Shown: piece by piece, positions 47,405 to 56,684 of the stretch
Position numbering within the stretch: the stretch's first letter is position 1
Layout of the letters: every line of letters begins with the position of its first letter
Assembly (NCBI RefSeq): GCF_002964605.1
Contig: NZ_PQDH01000002.1
Coordinates: 124,001 to 188,000, forward strand
DNA: 64,000 nucleotides
From: Vallitalea okinawensis
Lineage (GTDB): Bacteria; Bacillota; Clostridia; Lachnospirales; PQDH01
Direction of reading: 5' to 3'
Program-made: the position numbers and the translations under genes
Notes under the pieces: generated by a model
Told to the model about the DNA's origin: nothing
What the model saw: only the letters and a program-made list of their open reading frames with translations
The model's database searches: none

Positions 47405-47415
47405 AATTATTCTCC

Positions 47416-47979
47416 TTAATGATCGGACTTAATCGGTATTAAAATGGAATTTGATTCAAAATCCGCTGAATCATTTATATAGTATTCTACTGTCACTTTT
47501 ATACTATCTGGATATGTCTCTCCATCTGGTTCTTCTTCAAACTTCAAGCTTTTAATTTTATTATCGTAAGTTAAGGAATAGGTCCTTGAAGTATCATCGA
47601 GATCAAATGAGATTTCAAAAGAATTATCACTAAACTGATGGTATACACTATTATCTTTGAAATAAATCCATTGATACTGATATAGATTATTTGAAACACT
47701 AAATTCATTCTCAGACTTAATCTCCAGAATATCATTTCCACTCTTTGTTCTTAATGCTATAGCATTGGATACATCGTTTCTCTTAATTTCGGTTGTAATG
47801 AAATTAAGAGCAAAATTTCCTTCACTTCGTCCACCTATGGCATCGCTAATATTGTGAAACTGCTGTCCACCAAAAGATATGAGTCTGAGTATCAATGTTC
47901 CAACAATTGCTATCAACGCCATGACAGTAATAAGTTCAATTAAAGTAAAACCTTTTTCATTTTTCTTTATTTTAAGCAT
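47416..47979 (-). CDS. Prepilin-like protein (minor pilin)
   Basis: A 187-aa protein with a clear class III signal: leader MLKIKKNEKG, cleavage after G10, then FTLIELITVMALIAIVGTLI with E15 as mature Glu5. The globular domain (about 40-187) is strand-rich. Likely a minor pilin. It lies 12 bases upstream of pilM. Confidence 0.88.
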   Translation of the reverse strand: MLKIKKNEKGFTLIELITVMALIAIVGTLILRLISFGGQQFHNISDAIGGRSEGNFALNFITTEIKRNDVSNAIALRTKSGNDILEIKSENEFSVSNNLYQYQWIYFKDNSVYHQFSDNSFEISFDLDDTSRTYSLTYDNKIKSLKFEEEPDGETYPDSIKVTVEYYINDSADFESNSILIPIKSDH

Positions 47980-47990
47980 GGTTCACCTAC

Positions 47991-48380
47991 TTATTTTGCT
48001 TCTACTTCTATTTTGCCAAATAACCCTTCCAGGGTATATTTAAACTTATAGTCATCATTAAAATATATATTGGTCTGATTATGTAGTACTTGGAAAAATT
48101 GATATTCCTGTAGATTGGTATCATCGGTTAATTCTTTAAATCCACTAAATTCTCCTACTGTGTGCTTAACATCAGAATCATCCATATAGTATAGTTTCTC
48201 ACCGTTATCTAAATAAAACTGACGTAATGCTATGTTTAGCTCTTTTTCATAAGCTTGTTTGTATTGATTTTCTTCTACTGATTTCATATCTATGTACTGC
48301 GGCATAGCGATTGATGCTAGTATTAATAAAATGGCTATAACAACCACTACCTCTACCATGGTAAAACCTTTTTCATTCAT
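47991..48380 (-). CDS. Prepilin-like protein (pilin)
   Basis: A 129-aa pilin. Cleavage after G5 exposes FTMVEVVVVIAILLILASIA with E10 as mature Glu5. A small globular domain follows with a YLDNGEKLYY-type strand pair. GGGAGTG precedes the ATG. It is separated from the major pilin gene by a 91-base gap holding a hairpin, so it may be expressed at a lower level. Confidence 0.88.
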   Translation of the reverse strand: MNEKGFTMVEVVVVIAILLILASIAMPQYIDMKSVEENQYKQAYEKELNIALRQFYLDNGEKLYYMDDSDVKHTVGEFSGFKELTDDTNLQEYQFFQVLHNQTNIYFNDDYKFKYTLEGLFGKIEVEAK

Positions 48381-48434
48381 TTTCTTTCACTCCCTAAAGG
48401 GATAGTAATTTGTAATAATCCCAAATAGCAGGTA

Positions 48435-48455
48435 AGCCAAGGCTGTACCTTGGCT
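48435..48455 (-). other. Intercistronic hairpin downstream of the major pilin gene
   Basis: AGCCAAGG/CCTTGGCT around five bases, 17 bases past the pilin stop and without a T-run. It is more likely a 3'-end stabiliser or partial terminator than a full terminator. Confidence 0.5.
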
Positions 48456-48471
48456 ACATGTTCTTATTAAA

Positions 48472-48912
48472 TTACTTTTTATCAACTGTTATTTCACCTT
48501 CTGAAGTAATGTCAACATCATAAGTATTTCCATTGTCAAGATGCACTTCATAACTTATAACTCCAGAAGATAGACTAAAATCCGTAACTCCCTTAATTGT
48601 GTAGGTTCCATAAGTTGTAGCATCGAAAACTAAGTCAGTAGCCGTATCTGCATCTTGACCACCAGTAATGATATCACTAGCCTCTGACCCAACTGATGGA
48701 TATCCAGCTTCACCAGCATGGTACAGATTAACCATTGATAAGAATTGTCTACTATCTTGTTCTATAGCTGCTTGCTCCGCACTTGATGTAAAATTACTAA
48801 ATCTAGGCACCATCACTGCCGCCAGAATTGCAATTATAGCAATAACAACTATCAATTCAATCAACGTAAACCCCTTCTCTTTTTTTAATAACTTTTTACT
48901 CCATTTTCTCAT
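48472..48912 (-). CDS. pilA: Major type IV pilin candidate (PilA)
   Basis: A 146-aa prepilin with a canonical signal: basic leader MRKWSKKLLKKEKG, cleavage after G14, then FTLIELIVVIAIIAILAAVM with E19 as mature Glu5. The globular domain has a YPSVGSEASDIITGG region and ends DITSEGEITVDKK, with no Cys pair. GGGG precedes the ATG at seven bases. Chosen as the major pilin because it is the most consensus pilin and is flanked by hairpins on both sides. Confidence 0.88.
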   Translation of the reverse strand: MRKWSKKLLKKEKGFTLIELIVVIAIIAILAAVMVPRFSNFTSSAEQAAIEQDSRQFLSMVNLYHAGEAGYPSVGSEASDIITGGQDADTATDLVFDATTYGTYTIKGVTDFSLSSGVISYEVHLDNGNTYDVDITSEGEITVDKK

Positions 48913-49040
48913 TTGTATTTACCCCTTTCAAAATATGTATATGTATTTTTTCAACCTTCGCACTCTATATTGATTGCACATCAAGCAATAGTAAGGGTAG
49001 TTATTATCGCTGACCATTTTAGCGAATGTTGATTTATATC

Positions 49041-49057
49041 AAGAGCATTTCGCTCTT
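49041..49057 (-). other. Hairpin in the pilA leader
   Basis: AAGAGC/GCTCTT around ATTTC, between the pilC stop (49082) and pilA. There is no T-run. It may protect or delimit a processed pilA message. Confidence 0.4.
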
Positions 49058-49081
49058 AATAGCTTCATAATATGTATTTGA

Positions 49082-50293
49082 CTACATTCCACTCATTGCA
49101 CTTTGCATAATCTCTGTCATTGGTAACATTATAGACAATATAACGATTCCTACGATGATTGCCAAGGAAATAATCATGATGGGTTCAATTAACGTAGTAG
49201 CTCTGTTGATTGATTCCTCCACTTCATCATCGAAAAAATCTGCTGTTCTAAGTAGCATATCGTCCAGTTGACCTGTCTTTTGACCTACAGAAATCATTTC
49301 GATGAGTAGTGGCGAAAAGACTTCAACCTTTTCTAAGGCTACAGATAATTCATAACCTTTTTTGACTTCCTCTTTAGCTAATTTAAATCGCTCTTCTACA
49401 GCCGTATTACCGATAAGAGAAGAAATAATATCGATGGAATCCAACATAGATATACCACTATACAAGAGAACACCTAGACTTCTAGCGAAGCGTGTAGTAA
49501 TGACTTTTTTTTGCACATTTCTAACGACTGGTATGGCTAGTTTTAGTGAATCAAAGAAGTAGCGCCCTGCTCCTTTTCTTCCCCATAGATAGAGAAGTGT
49601 TATAGTACCTCCTAATGCAATCATGATGTAAAGAAAATTCGCTTGCATGAATGCACTTACAGCCATTAGTATCACAGTGATAGCTGGCATCTCTCCCCCA
49701 AATCCAGCTAATGTATCTGCAAAAATAGGCAGTACGAAAGTAAATAACATAATTAAAACACCTAACATAAGTATCAGCAGAATGATTGGATAAATCATCG
49801 CTGATGTCACTTTGTTTTTGATCTTATTGTTCTTTTCATAGTATTCAGCCATTCGAGTAAGAATAAGATCCAAATTACCACTGATTTCCCCAACTCGCAC
49901 CATGCTTCTTAAAAATTCCGGGAAAACATCATGATGTAACTCCATTGCTTCTGATAGCAAACGTCCTTTTCGTATGTCTTCATAGATTTCGGATAGGGTT
50001 TTCTTAAATTTCTTATTCTTAGTTTGTAATGCCAGTATATTAATAGCTTCTGCTATATTCACACCAGAACTAAATAATACAGCGAACTGTCGACAGAAGA
50101 GTGCTAAGTCTTTCAACTTAACAGACGACAATAATCTAATTTCTTTAGAACTATCACTGAGCACCTTATATTCAGATAGATAATAGCCTTGACTTCTGAG
50201 ATGCTCTCGAAGTTCTTCCATATCTGCAGCTAGATACTCACCTTCTGTTTGTTTTCCTGCCAAATTCTTAGCAGTATATTTATATTTAATCAT
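49082..50293 (-). CDS. pilC: Type IV pilus inner membrane platform protein PilC
   Basis: A 403-aa GspF/PilC family protein. Two tandem T2SF domains (about 65-190 and 270-395) repeat the FCRQFAVLFSSGVNIAEAI and FARSLGVLLYSGISMLDSI patterns. TM helices lie at about 168-190, 220-242 and 370-395. It transmits motor movement to pilin insertion. AAAGGAGGATAC precedes the ATG. Confidence 0.93.
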   Translation of the reverse strand: MIKYKYTAKNLAGKQTEGEYLAADMEELREHLRSQGYYLSEYKVLSDSSKEIRLLSSVKLKDLALFCRQFAVLFSSGVNIAEAINILALQTKNKKFKKTLSEIYEDIRKGRLLSEAMELHHDVFPEFLRSMVRVGEISGNLDLILTRMAEYYEKNNKIKNKVTSAMIYPIILLILMLGVLIMLFTFVLPIFADTLAGFGGEMPAITVILMAVSAFMQANFLYIMIALGGTITLLYLWGRKGAGRYFFDSLKLAIPVVRNVQKKVITTRFARSLGVLLYSGISMLDSIDIISSLIGNTAVEERFKLAKEEVKKGYELSVALEKVEVFSPLLIEMISVGQKTGQLDDMLLRTADFFDDEVEESINRATTLIEPIMIISLAIIVGIVILSIMLPMTEIMQSAMSGM

Positions 50294-50339
50294 TTGTATC
50301 CTCCTTTAGGTATATGGACATTTCAACTCTCAATATACC

Positions 50340-51407
50340 CTAGTGACGAGCGAGCATGACATGAAGTTCATTTAAATCATAAGTTTGGCTTGTCATAGAT
50401 CTCCTAGAAATCGTACCTTGTTTATAAAGTTCAACTAAATGTTGATTCATGGTTTGCATACCATCCATCACATTGGTCTGAATCACATTTTGAATCTGAT
50501 AAACTTTGTTTTCCCTAATAAGATTGCTGATAGCAGAATTATTTTTGAGCACCTCACATGCTGCAACCATACCTGTACTATCTTGACGTGGTATCAGCTG
50601 TTGAGTGACAACTCCTCTTAATACTGTTGCTAATTGGCTCCTTATTTGGTTCTGCTGCTCATGTGGAAAAATATCTATAATACGTTCAACAGTTTGCGCT
50701 GAACTAACTGTATGCATGGTAGAAAATACCAAGTGACCGGTCTCAGCAGCAGTGATAGCAATTCTTGTAGTCTCCAGGTCACGCATTTCTCCAACAAGAA
50801 TTACATCAGGGTCTTCTCGAAGTGAGGCCCTTAAGGCAGTTGCAAAATTGTTTGAATCAATCCCCATTTCACGTTGATTGACGATACTTTTCTTATGTCG
50901 ATAAAGATACTCGATGGGATCTTCTATGGTAATAATGTGTTTTGCATCTCGTTTATTAATAATATCAATCAAACTTGCAAGAGTTGTAGATTTACCACTA
51001 CCAGTGACCCCTGTAACAAGCACTAAGCCTGATTGATAGTTTGTCAGTTCTTTTGTGACAGGTGGAAGATTCAAGTCCTGAAAATCAGGTATCTTATAGG
51101 GTTGTATCCGAATAACCAGCGCATAACTACCTCTTTGCTTGAAAGCATTAGCTCGGTAACGTCCTAAATTCTCTCTAGAGAAAGAGAAATCGCTTTCACC
51201 CACATCTAAAAGCATATGTAAATTTCTATCATCAATACATTGCTTGATAAGTTCAAATGTATGATTAGGTGATAGTTTACCGAAATCATCTAACTGCGTT
51301 AATTCACCAAGTCGTCTAACTCTTGGGTACGTGCCAACAGATAAATGAATATCAGTAACATCCATTTCATGAGCTTTCATCAATAAATCATTTAACGTAA
51401 AATCCAA
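50340..51407 (-). CDS. pilT: Type IV pilus retraction ATPase PilT
   Basis: A 355-aa hexameric ATPase that depolymerises pili. Walker A is GVTGSGKST (about 128-136), the Asp box and Walker B appear as IITIEDPIEYLY and DPDVILVGEMRDLET, and the His box is AAETGHLVFSTMHTVS. The N-terminal DIHLS is typical of PilT, and the C-terminal AIRNLIRE-like motif is present as AISNLIRENKVYQ. Its presence implies twitching or DNA-uptake capacity. It follows pilB after a 14-base gap. Confidence 0.94.
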   Translation of the reverse strand: MDFTLNDLLMKAHEMDVTDIHLSVGTYPRVRRLGELTQLDDFGKLSPNHTFELIKQCIDDRNLHMLLDVGESDFSFSRENLGRYRANAFKQRGSYALVIRIQPYKIPDFQDLNLPPVTKELTNYQSGLVLVTGVTGSGKSTTLASLIDIINKRDAKHIITIEDPIEYLYRHKKSIVNQREMGIDSNNFATALRASLREDPDVILVGEMRDLETTRIAITAAETGHLVFSTMHTVSSAQTVERIIDIFPHEQQNQIRSQLATVLRGVVTQQLIPRQDSTGMVAACEVLKNNSAISNLIRENKVYQIQNVIQTNVMDGMQTMNQHLVELYKQGTISRRSMTSQTYDLNELHVMLARH

Positions 51408-51421
51408 ATCTATATCCTCCT

Positions 51422-53086
51422 CTAGACAAATACAACACGAGTCATTTCTTCAATGGATGTTTCGCCTTTTAGAACGAGTCGCTTACAACTTTCGAACAAT
51501 GTATCCATACCTTCATTGACAGCTAGGTTATTGATCTCTTGGGTTGTTTTTCCTTCTGCTATAGCTGCTTTAATCTTATCACTTACATCAAGAATCTCGT
51601 GAATAGCTGATCTTCCTGTATAACCTGTCCAATTACAGATATGACAACCAATGGGCTTAAATATGGTTAGGTTTTGATCGACTTTTAGGGTTATCTTCTC
51701 CATATTCGTTGCTAAAACCTCATTTTTACAATGTGGGCATAATCGTCTTACCAGTCGTTGTGCAATAACACCTACGATCGCATCCGCTACTAGATAAGAT
51801 GGAATTCCCATGTCTAATAGTCTAGTAATGGTACTTGCTGCATCATTGGTATGGATGGTAGACAATACCATATGACCAGTGATAGCCGAACGTACGGATA
51901 TCTCAGCTGTTTCTTCATCACGAATCTCGCCAACCATGATAATATCTGGGTCCTGCCTGAGTATACTTCTTAAGCCTTCTGCAAAGGTTAATCCAGCTTT
52001 TGTATTTACCTGTACCTGGTTAATACCAGTAAACATATATTCTACTGGATCTTCTACTGTTACTAGATTCTTATCAACTGTATTTAATTCTTTTAACATG
52101 GCATACAGAGTGGTTGTTTTACCACTTCCTGTAGGTCCAGAAACTAGAACAATGCCATAAGGAATCCTCGTAAAACGATTGATAATTATTTTCTCTTCAT
52201 CTGTAAAACCTAGATGTTCAATGGCTAATAAACTAGCGTTACGATGCAATATCCGCATGACAATTTTTTCACCAAAGGTAGTTGGTAACGCCGAAACACG
52301 TAGATCAAACTTTTTACCATCAACTTCTGTTTCAATACGTCCATCCTGTGGCACCCTTTTTTCTGCAATATTCATATCTGCCAGTAGCTTTATCCGAGTG
52401 GATATGGCAGAAAAAGATTGGATTGGTATACTCATGACCTTTGTTAATGAACCATTAATTCGATTTCTTACAAAAATCTCTTGATCAAAGGGTTCTATAT
52501 GTATGTCACTAGCCTTCATGCGAATAGCTTGGGTTATTATTGAGTTAACTATCTTAACGGTTGGAGCATTAGCTATATCATCATTCTCAATAATTTCATC
52601 TACAGTGCTATTATCATCTAGTTCTTTAACTAACTCTTCAATAACTTCTTTCGAGGAACCTTCTTTGTAATATCGATCAATAGCTTCTTCAATTTCCTCA
52701 TCACTACATAAGTGAATTTTGACTGATTTTCGAGTTATGAGTCTAACATCATCTCTAGCTTCCATGTTATAAGGATTAGACACAGCAATATGTAAAATGT
52801 TATTTTCCAATCTAAATGGAATGATATTGTACTTCTTTGCAACACTTTGGGGAACTAATTTAACAACAGGTTGCTTAATATCTTCTTTCTCTAATGAAAC
52901 AAGTGGAACAGATAACTGTTTAGATAAGGTTTCTATAATTTCTTGATCGGTTATGTATTGCAAAGCTACCAGTGCTTTACCAATCTTGCAATTATGTATT
53001 TTTTGATAGCTTACAGCTTCCTCAAGACTTTTTTGATCGATTTTGACAGCATCTATTAATAGTTCACCTAATTTTTTTCTTTTCAT
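51422..53086 (-). CDS. pilB: Type IV pilus extension ATPase PilB
   Basis: A 554-aa GspE/PilB ATPase. The N-terminal MKRKKLGELLIDA begins the MshEN-type domain (about 1-150), a c-di-GMP-binding fold in several homologues. Walker A is GPTGSGKTT, Walker B is DPDIIMVGEIRDEET, and the zinc site has CPHC and CHIC. I prefer ATG 53086 to a start 20 codons upstream because homologues begin with this motif; the ribosome-binding site (GTGGGAC) is weak in both cases. First gene after the riboswitch. Confidence 0.93.
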   Translation of the reverse strand: MKRKKLGELLIDAVKIDQKSLEEAVSYQKIHNCKIGKALVALQYITDQEIIETLSKQLSVPLVSLEKEDIKQPVVKLVPQSVAKKYNIIPFRLENNILHIAVSNPYNMEARDDVRLITRKSVKIHLCSDEEIEEAIDRYYKEGSSKEVIEELVKELDDNSTVDEIIENDDIANAPTVKIVNSIITQAIRMKASDIHIEPFDQEIFVRNRINGSLTKVMSIPIQSFSAISTRIKLLADMNIAEKRVPQDGRIETEVDGKKFDLRVSALPTTFGEKIVMRILHRNASLLAIEHLGFTDEEKIIINRFTRIPYGIVLVSGPTGSGKTTTLYAMLKELNTVDKNLVTVEDPVEYMFTGINQVQVNTKAGLTFAEGLRSILRQDPDIIMVGEIRDEETAEISVRSAITGHMVLSTIHTNDAASTITRLLDMGIPSYLVADAIVGVIAQRLVRRLCPHCKNEVLATNMEKITLKVDQNLTIFKPIGCHICNWTGYTGRSAIHEILDVSDKIKAAIAEGKTTQEINNLAVNEGMDTLFESCKRLVLKGETSIEEMTRVVFV

Positions 53087-53288
53087 AATAGTCCCACATT
53101 CTATATAATTTCTAATGAAATCAAACCTAGTTTTATCATTTGTCATGTTAAAATTATTTATATTGCTCCATTAAAACGAATTTTTACTTTCAAAACTATT
53201 TACTTAATCATTGTTTGTTACACATTTATGTCAATTATGATAATATAAGTTATTACAGATATTATTTTACATTATTTTACAAACAAAT

Positions 53289-53320
53289 AAAAAAGTTGCA
53301 GTATTATTGAATACTGCAAC
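53289..53320 (-). terminator. Riboswitch expression-platform terminator
   Basis: GTTGCAGTATT/AATACTGCAAC, a perfect 11-bp stem with a 4-base loop, then six T on the minus strand, about 200 bases before pilB. Its 5' arm shares GTTGC with the 3' end of the c-di-GMP aptamer. Confidence 0.85.
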
Positions 53321-53390
53321 CGATCGATCATAGTTAAAAACCTTAGACTCTGGTTTTGCGTCTTAGCTTTTCAGCTAATTTGCCCTTTTT
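53315..53390 (-). ncRNA. c-di-GMP-I (GEMM-I) riboswitch aptamer
   Basis: On the minus strand the conserved core is in order: AGGGCAAA, a P2 hairpin TTAGCTGAAAAGCTAA capped by a GAAA tetraloop, GACGCAAA, the tetraloop-receptor strands TCTAAG and TATGA, then GATCGGTTGC. These match the GEMM-I pattern (AGGGCAAA, GAAA, GACGCAAA, CCTAAG/TATGG receptor, GGTTAC). The bases equivalent to the ligand-contacting G20 and C92 of the Vc2 aptamer are present. It controls the pilus operon beginning with pilB. Confidence 0.92.
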
Positions 53391-53406
53391 TAATTAAGTT
53401 AAACAT

Positions 53407-53435
53407 ATTATAATATAATTCTCACTTTATGTAAA
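53407..53435 (-). promoter_or_regulatory. Promoter of the riboswitch-led pilus operon
   Basis: On the minus strand TTTACA (53430-53435), a 17-base spacer, then a consensus TATAAT (53407-53412). Transcription should begin near 53400, about ten bases before the aptamer. It separates the pilus operon from pilD upstream. Confidence 0.8.
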
Positions 53436-53492
53436 TAGATATTAATAGATCTTGTTTTGTAGAATTTTGTAATCTAACAGGATTTCTAACAA

Positions 53493-54275
53493 TTAAAGAT
53501 AGTAATTTACTATTTGCTCACCAAAAATCAGTGCTATTAAGACACCAATGACGATAAAAGGTCCAAAGGGTATCATTGATTTTCTATCAATCTTAACAAA
53601 ACTTAATAATACTACACCAACTACTCCCCCTATTACAACAGCAAACCACAAAGATATAAGTGTTAATGGCCAGCCTAAAAAGAGACCTAGAGGAATATAT
53701 AACTTAATATCTCCCATACCTATTCCTGCCCGACCTTTATATATGATTAGTGATAGAATATATATAAGGATTAGTAACGATAATACCAAAACAATCGCTA
53801 TAAAGCCACTAAATCGACTAAAACCTAAGTAAATACCATAATTTCCAGTAATTATATGATACCCTTGAATAACTAAGCCAATGACTAAACCAAATAAAAC
53901 AACTTTATTAGGGATGATCATATGCTTTAAGTCAATGAAAAATACCACATTGAGAATACAGCACAAAGTTGCCACTGCAAAAAAATCAATACTTAAACCA
54001 TAAAGATAAAAGAATAATATGAACTCAATACCTGTTAATAATTCAACTAATGGATATTGAATGGTTATATGCTTTTTGCAGAATCTACACCTGCCTTTTA
54101 ATAATATATAGCTAAAAAAAGGTATCAGATCATAGAACTTCAGCTGTTTTTGGCAATGTGGACATTTAGAACGTCCATTAGCAATACTTTCTTTCGACGG
54201 GATACGATAGATACACACATTTAAAAAACTACCTATGACTAGACCCAAGATAAAAATAAATAAATATATTGTCAA
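53493..54275 (-). CDS. pilD: Prepilin peptidase PilD
   Basis: A 260-aa membrane aspartic protease that cleaves the pilin leaders and methylates the new N-terminus. Four Cys form the zinc-type site (C38, C41, C63, C66 in CPHC and CRFC). Catalytic Asp residues are D115 (FFIDLKHMIIP) and D189 (GMGDIKLY, the GxGD motif). About seven TM segments. It lies upstream of the riboswitch in the same orientation, outside its control if transcription starts at the downstream promoter. Confidence 0.94.
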   Translation of the reverse strand: MTIYLFIFILGLVIGSFLNVCIYRIPSKESIANGRSKCPHCQKQLKFYDLIPFFSYILLKGRCRFCKKHITIQYPLVELLTGIEFILFFYLYGLSIDFFAVATLCCILNVVFFIDLKHMIIPNKVVLFGLVIGLVIQGYHIITGNYGIYLGFSRFSGFIAIVLVLSLLILIYILSLIIYKGRAGIGMGDIKLYIPLGLFLGWPLTLISLWFAVVIGGVVGVVLLSFVKIDRKSMIPFGPFIVIGVLIALIFGEQIVNYYL

Positions 54276-54459
54276 TCACCCTTCACGCATTTTTATTTTT
54301 AACCCTTATTTCAACCTTATATTACCATAAATTATTATTAATATCAATTTTTTTGCTTAATTTATACGAAATAATAACCATATCCCCTTGCACCCTTCCC
54401 TCAAAGATGCTTTAATGATATGTATGGTTTATATACAATCGGAAAATAGGGAGGCTTAT

Positions 54460-55401
54460 ATGTATTGGGATGACAAACCTTATTACTCGCTGAGTTATAA
54501 ATTAAAAGAGAAATATGGGGAAAAAGTATTTAAAATTGCTTTAGATGCTGGTTTTACCTGTCCTAACCGAGATGGTACTATTGACTCAAGGGGATGTATT
54601 TTTTGTAGTGCAGGTGGTTCGGGTGATTTTGCCTCTTCTAAACAATTATCCATACACAATCAAATAGAAGAAGGTAAGCTGCGTCTACAGAAAAAATTCA
54701 AAGGTGATCAATTTATCGCTTACTTTCAAGCTTATACGAATACCTATGGCGATCTAGACTATCTAAGAAAAGTGTATTTTGAAGCTGCTAATCATCCAGA
54801 TATAGTCGCTATCTCCATAGCCACACGCCCTGACTGTTTAAGTGCTGAAGTCTGCGAGTTACTAAAAGAACTCAATCAAATAGTCGATGTTTGGGTAGAA
54901 TTAGGACTTCAAACGATACATGAAGAAAGTGCAGTTTTTATGAGAAGAGGATATACTCTTCAAGTTTTTAATGATGCTGTATCACTATTAACTTCTTATA
55001 ATTTAGATATTATCGTTCATATCATTTTAGGGTTGCCAGGTGAAAGTCAATCAGACATGCTGACAACAGTTAAATACGTTAGTCATCTTCCTATCCAAGG
55101 TATCAAACTTCAGCTGCTTCATGTTCTTAAAGATACGGATTTGGAGAAAGTGTACTTAGATGGTGATTATCAACCCTTAGAGCGAGAGGAATATATCGAC
55201 CTAGTTATCGATTGTATTGCGAACATTCCTTCTCATATTGTTATTCATCGTATTACCGGTGATGCACCTTGGAAATTACTTGTTGCACCCCGCTGGAGCA
55301 CAGATAAAAAAAATATTTTTAATCAAACCTTAAAACGCTTTAAACAGAGGGATTCTTATCAAGGTAAGGCATTTCATGCAACAAAAAGTACTTGTAACTG
55401 A
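54460..55401 (+). CDS. TIGR01212 family radical SAM protein
   Basis: A 313-aa radical SAM enzyme related to the Elp3 group. The cluster-binding motif is C-x11-C-x2-C (CPNRDGTIDSRGCIFC), followed by the family's VELGLQTIHEES and GLPGE segments. Substrate unknown; a tRNA-modification role has been suggested for relatives. ATG 54460 (MYWDDKPYY) has GGGAGG at six bases; upstream in-frame codons are probably not translated. Divergent from pilD. Confidence 0.88.
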   Translation: MYWDDKPYYSLSYKLKEKYGEKVFKIALDAGFTCPNRDGTIDSRGCIFCSAGGSGDFASSKQLSIHNQIEEGKLRLQKKFKGDQFIAYFQAYTNTYGDLDYLRKVYFEAANHPDIVAISIATRPDCLSAEVCELLKELNQIVDVWVELGLQTIHEESAVFMRRGYTLQVFNDAVSLLTSYNLDIIVHIILGLPGESQSDMLTTVKYVSHLPIQGIKLQLLHVLKDTDLEKVYLDGDYQPLEREEYIDLVIDCIANIPSHIVIHRITGDAPWKLLVAPRWSTDKKNIFNQTLKRFKQRDSYQGKAFHATKSTCN

Positions 55402-55478
55402 TTACTATTTGTTATACAATATTAATAACGAAAATTTGTTCTAGCGTTAAATACCGCGAAGGTATTGGAGGGATTAAT

Positions 55479-56006
55479 ATGACCCAGAATACCCACGATT
55501 TAACTGCCAATAAGCTTATACTTCTTTTTCTGCTAAAAAACGTCTCAGGTCCTTTGAGCCAAACGCAGATAACAGATTTTATATTATTCAATAACTACAC
55601 GGATTATTTTTCTTTGCAGCAATATTTAGCAGAACTTGTTAATGCAACATTAATTGCACAGTCAAAGAATAATAATACTACCTTATATGAGATTAATCAA
55701 AAGGGCATTGATACGCTGGAGCTTTTCATAAACCGTATACCTTATAGCATACGACAAGAAATAATGGAGTTTACAAAGAATAATGACTGTAAGGTTAACC
55801 TTTATAGGAGAATTGAATCAAATATAAAAGAGGAAGATGGACAATACGTTGTCAGTTGTTCCATTAAGGAGAATGATAAGCCCATCATTTCCTTGGATGT
55901 TAAAACAGAATCTGAAGACGAAGCTAAAATGATAAAAACCAATTGGCAGAAAAGAGCTCGGTCTATTTATAAGACAGTGGTCAAAGATTTAAAAAATGAG
56001 AATTAG
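55479..56006 (+). CDS. DUF4364 family winged-helix protein
   Basis: A 175-aa protein of the clostridial DUF4364 family. The N-terminal half (about 8-90) is a winged-helix-like domain (LILLFLLKNVSGPLSQTQITDF, then NATLIAQSKNNNTTLYEINQKG); the C-terminal half is strand-rich (YVVSCSIKENDKPIISLDVK) with a helical end. Probably a DNA-binding or regulatory protein, not proven. GGAGGG precedes the ATG; an AATACC/GGTATT hairpin sits just upstream of it. It ends at a terminator shared with ysxC. Confidence 0.82.
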   Translation: MTQNTHDLTANKLILLFLLKNVSGPLSQTQITDFILFNNYTDYFSLQQYLAELVNATLIAQSKNNNTTLYEINQKGIDTLELFINRIPYSIRQEIMEFTKNNDCKVNLYRRIESNIKEEDGQYVVSCSIKENDKPIISLDVKTESEDEAKMIKTNWQKRARSIYKTVVKDLKNEN

Positions 56007-56044
56007 AAATAACCTATCGACAAAGGTCAATAGGTTATTTTTTA
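56007..56044. terminator. Bidirectional intrinsic terminator
   Basis: AAATAACCTAT/ATAGGTTATTT stem with inner GAC/GTC; TTTTTT follows on the plus strand. It lies between the convergent DUF4364 and ysxC genes. Confidence 0.82.
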
Positions 56045-56045
56045 T

Positions 56046-56684
56046 TTACTCTTCTATTTCTTTTACCTCATCTTCCATAGCTGCATGTTGATCAGCATAT
56101 TCTTGTAATAAGGTATCAAATCGTTCCCAAATTTCATCTTTACCTTGTTTACTCACAGCTGAAAATGGAATAATATTTTTTTGGTTAGGCATTTTTAATG
56201 CTTTTTGTATCACGTTTAAGTGTTTCTTGATTTGACTTCTTTTAAGTTTATCCATTTTCGTAGCAATGATCAGAGGTTCGAAGCCTTGATACTTAATCCA
56301 ATCGTACATCAGCACATCATTCTTACCTGGTTCATGTCGGATATCAATGAGTAAGACTACTAATCTTAATTGCTGACGAGTAGTCAGATAATCCTCAATA
56401 AAGCGACCCCATCTTTCTCGATCTGCTTTGGATACTTTAGCATAGCCATAGCCAGGCAAATCAACAAAGTAAAGCTGCTCTTCTACGTTGTAAAAGTTAA
56501 TGGTTTGTGTTTTCCCAGGTTTTGAACTTGTTCTAGCTAAAGACTTACGATTAATCAAGGTATTGAGTAAAGATGATTTTCCTACATTTGATTTTCCTGC
56601 AAAAGCTATTTCTAAAAAATCTGTGTCAGGTAATTGATCTTTTCTCCCTGTAACAACATCTAAATATACATTATTTACATTCAT
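56046..56684 (-). CDS. ysxC: Ribosome biogenesis GTPase YsxC/EngB
   Basis: A 212-aa TRAFAC GTPase needed for large ribosomal subunit assembly. G1 is [11 protein letters not shown]2 includes [14 protein letters not shown]3 is [11 protein letters not shown]4 is ATKMDKL and G5 is FSAVSKQG. The start overlaps the end of lon by 14 bases, the standard lon-ysxC pair of Firmicutes. Confidence 0.95.
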   Translation of the reverse strand: MNVNNVYLDVVTGRKDQLPDTDFLEIAFAGKSNVGKSSLLNTLINRKSLARTSSKPGKTQTINFYNVEEQLYFVDLPGYGYAKVSKADRERWGRFIEDYLTTRQQLRLVVLLIDIRHEPGKNDVLMYDWIKYQGFEPLIIATKMDKLKRSQIKKHLNVIQKALKMPNQKNIIPFSAVSKQGKDEIWERFDTLLQEYADQHAAMEDEVKEIEE

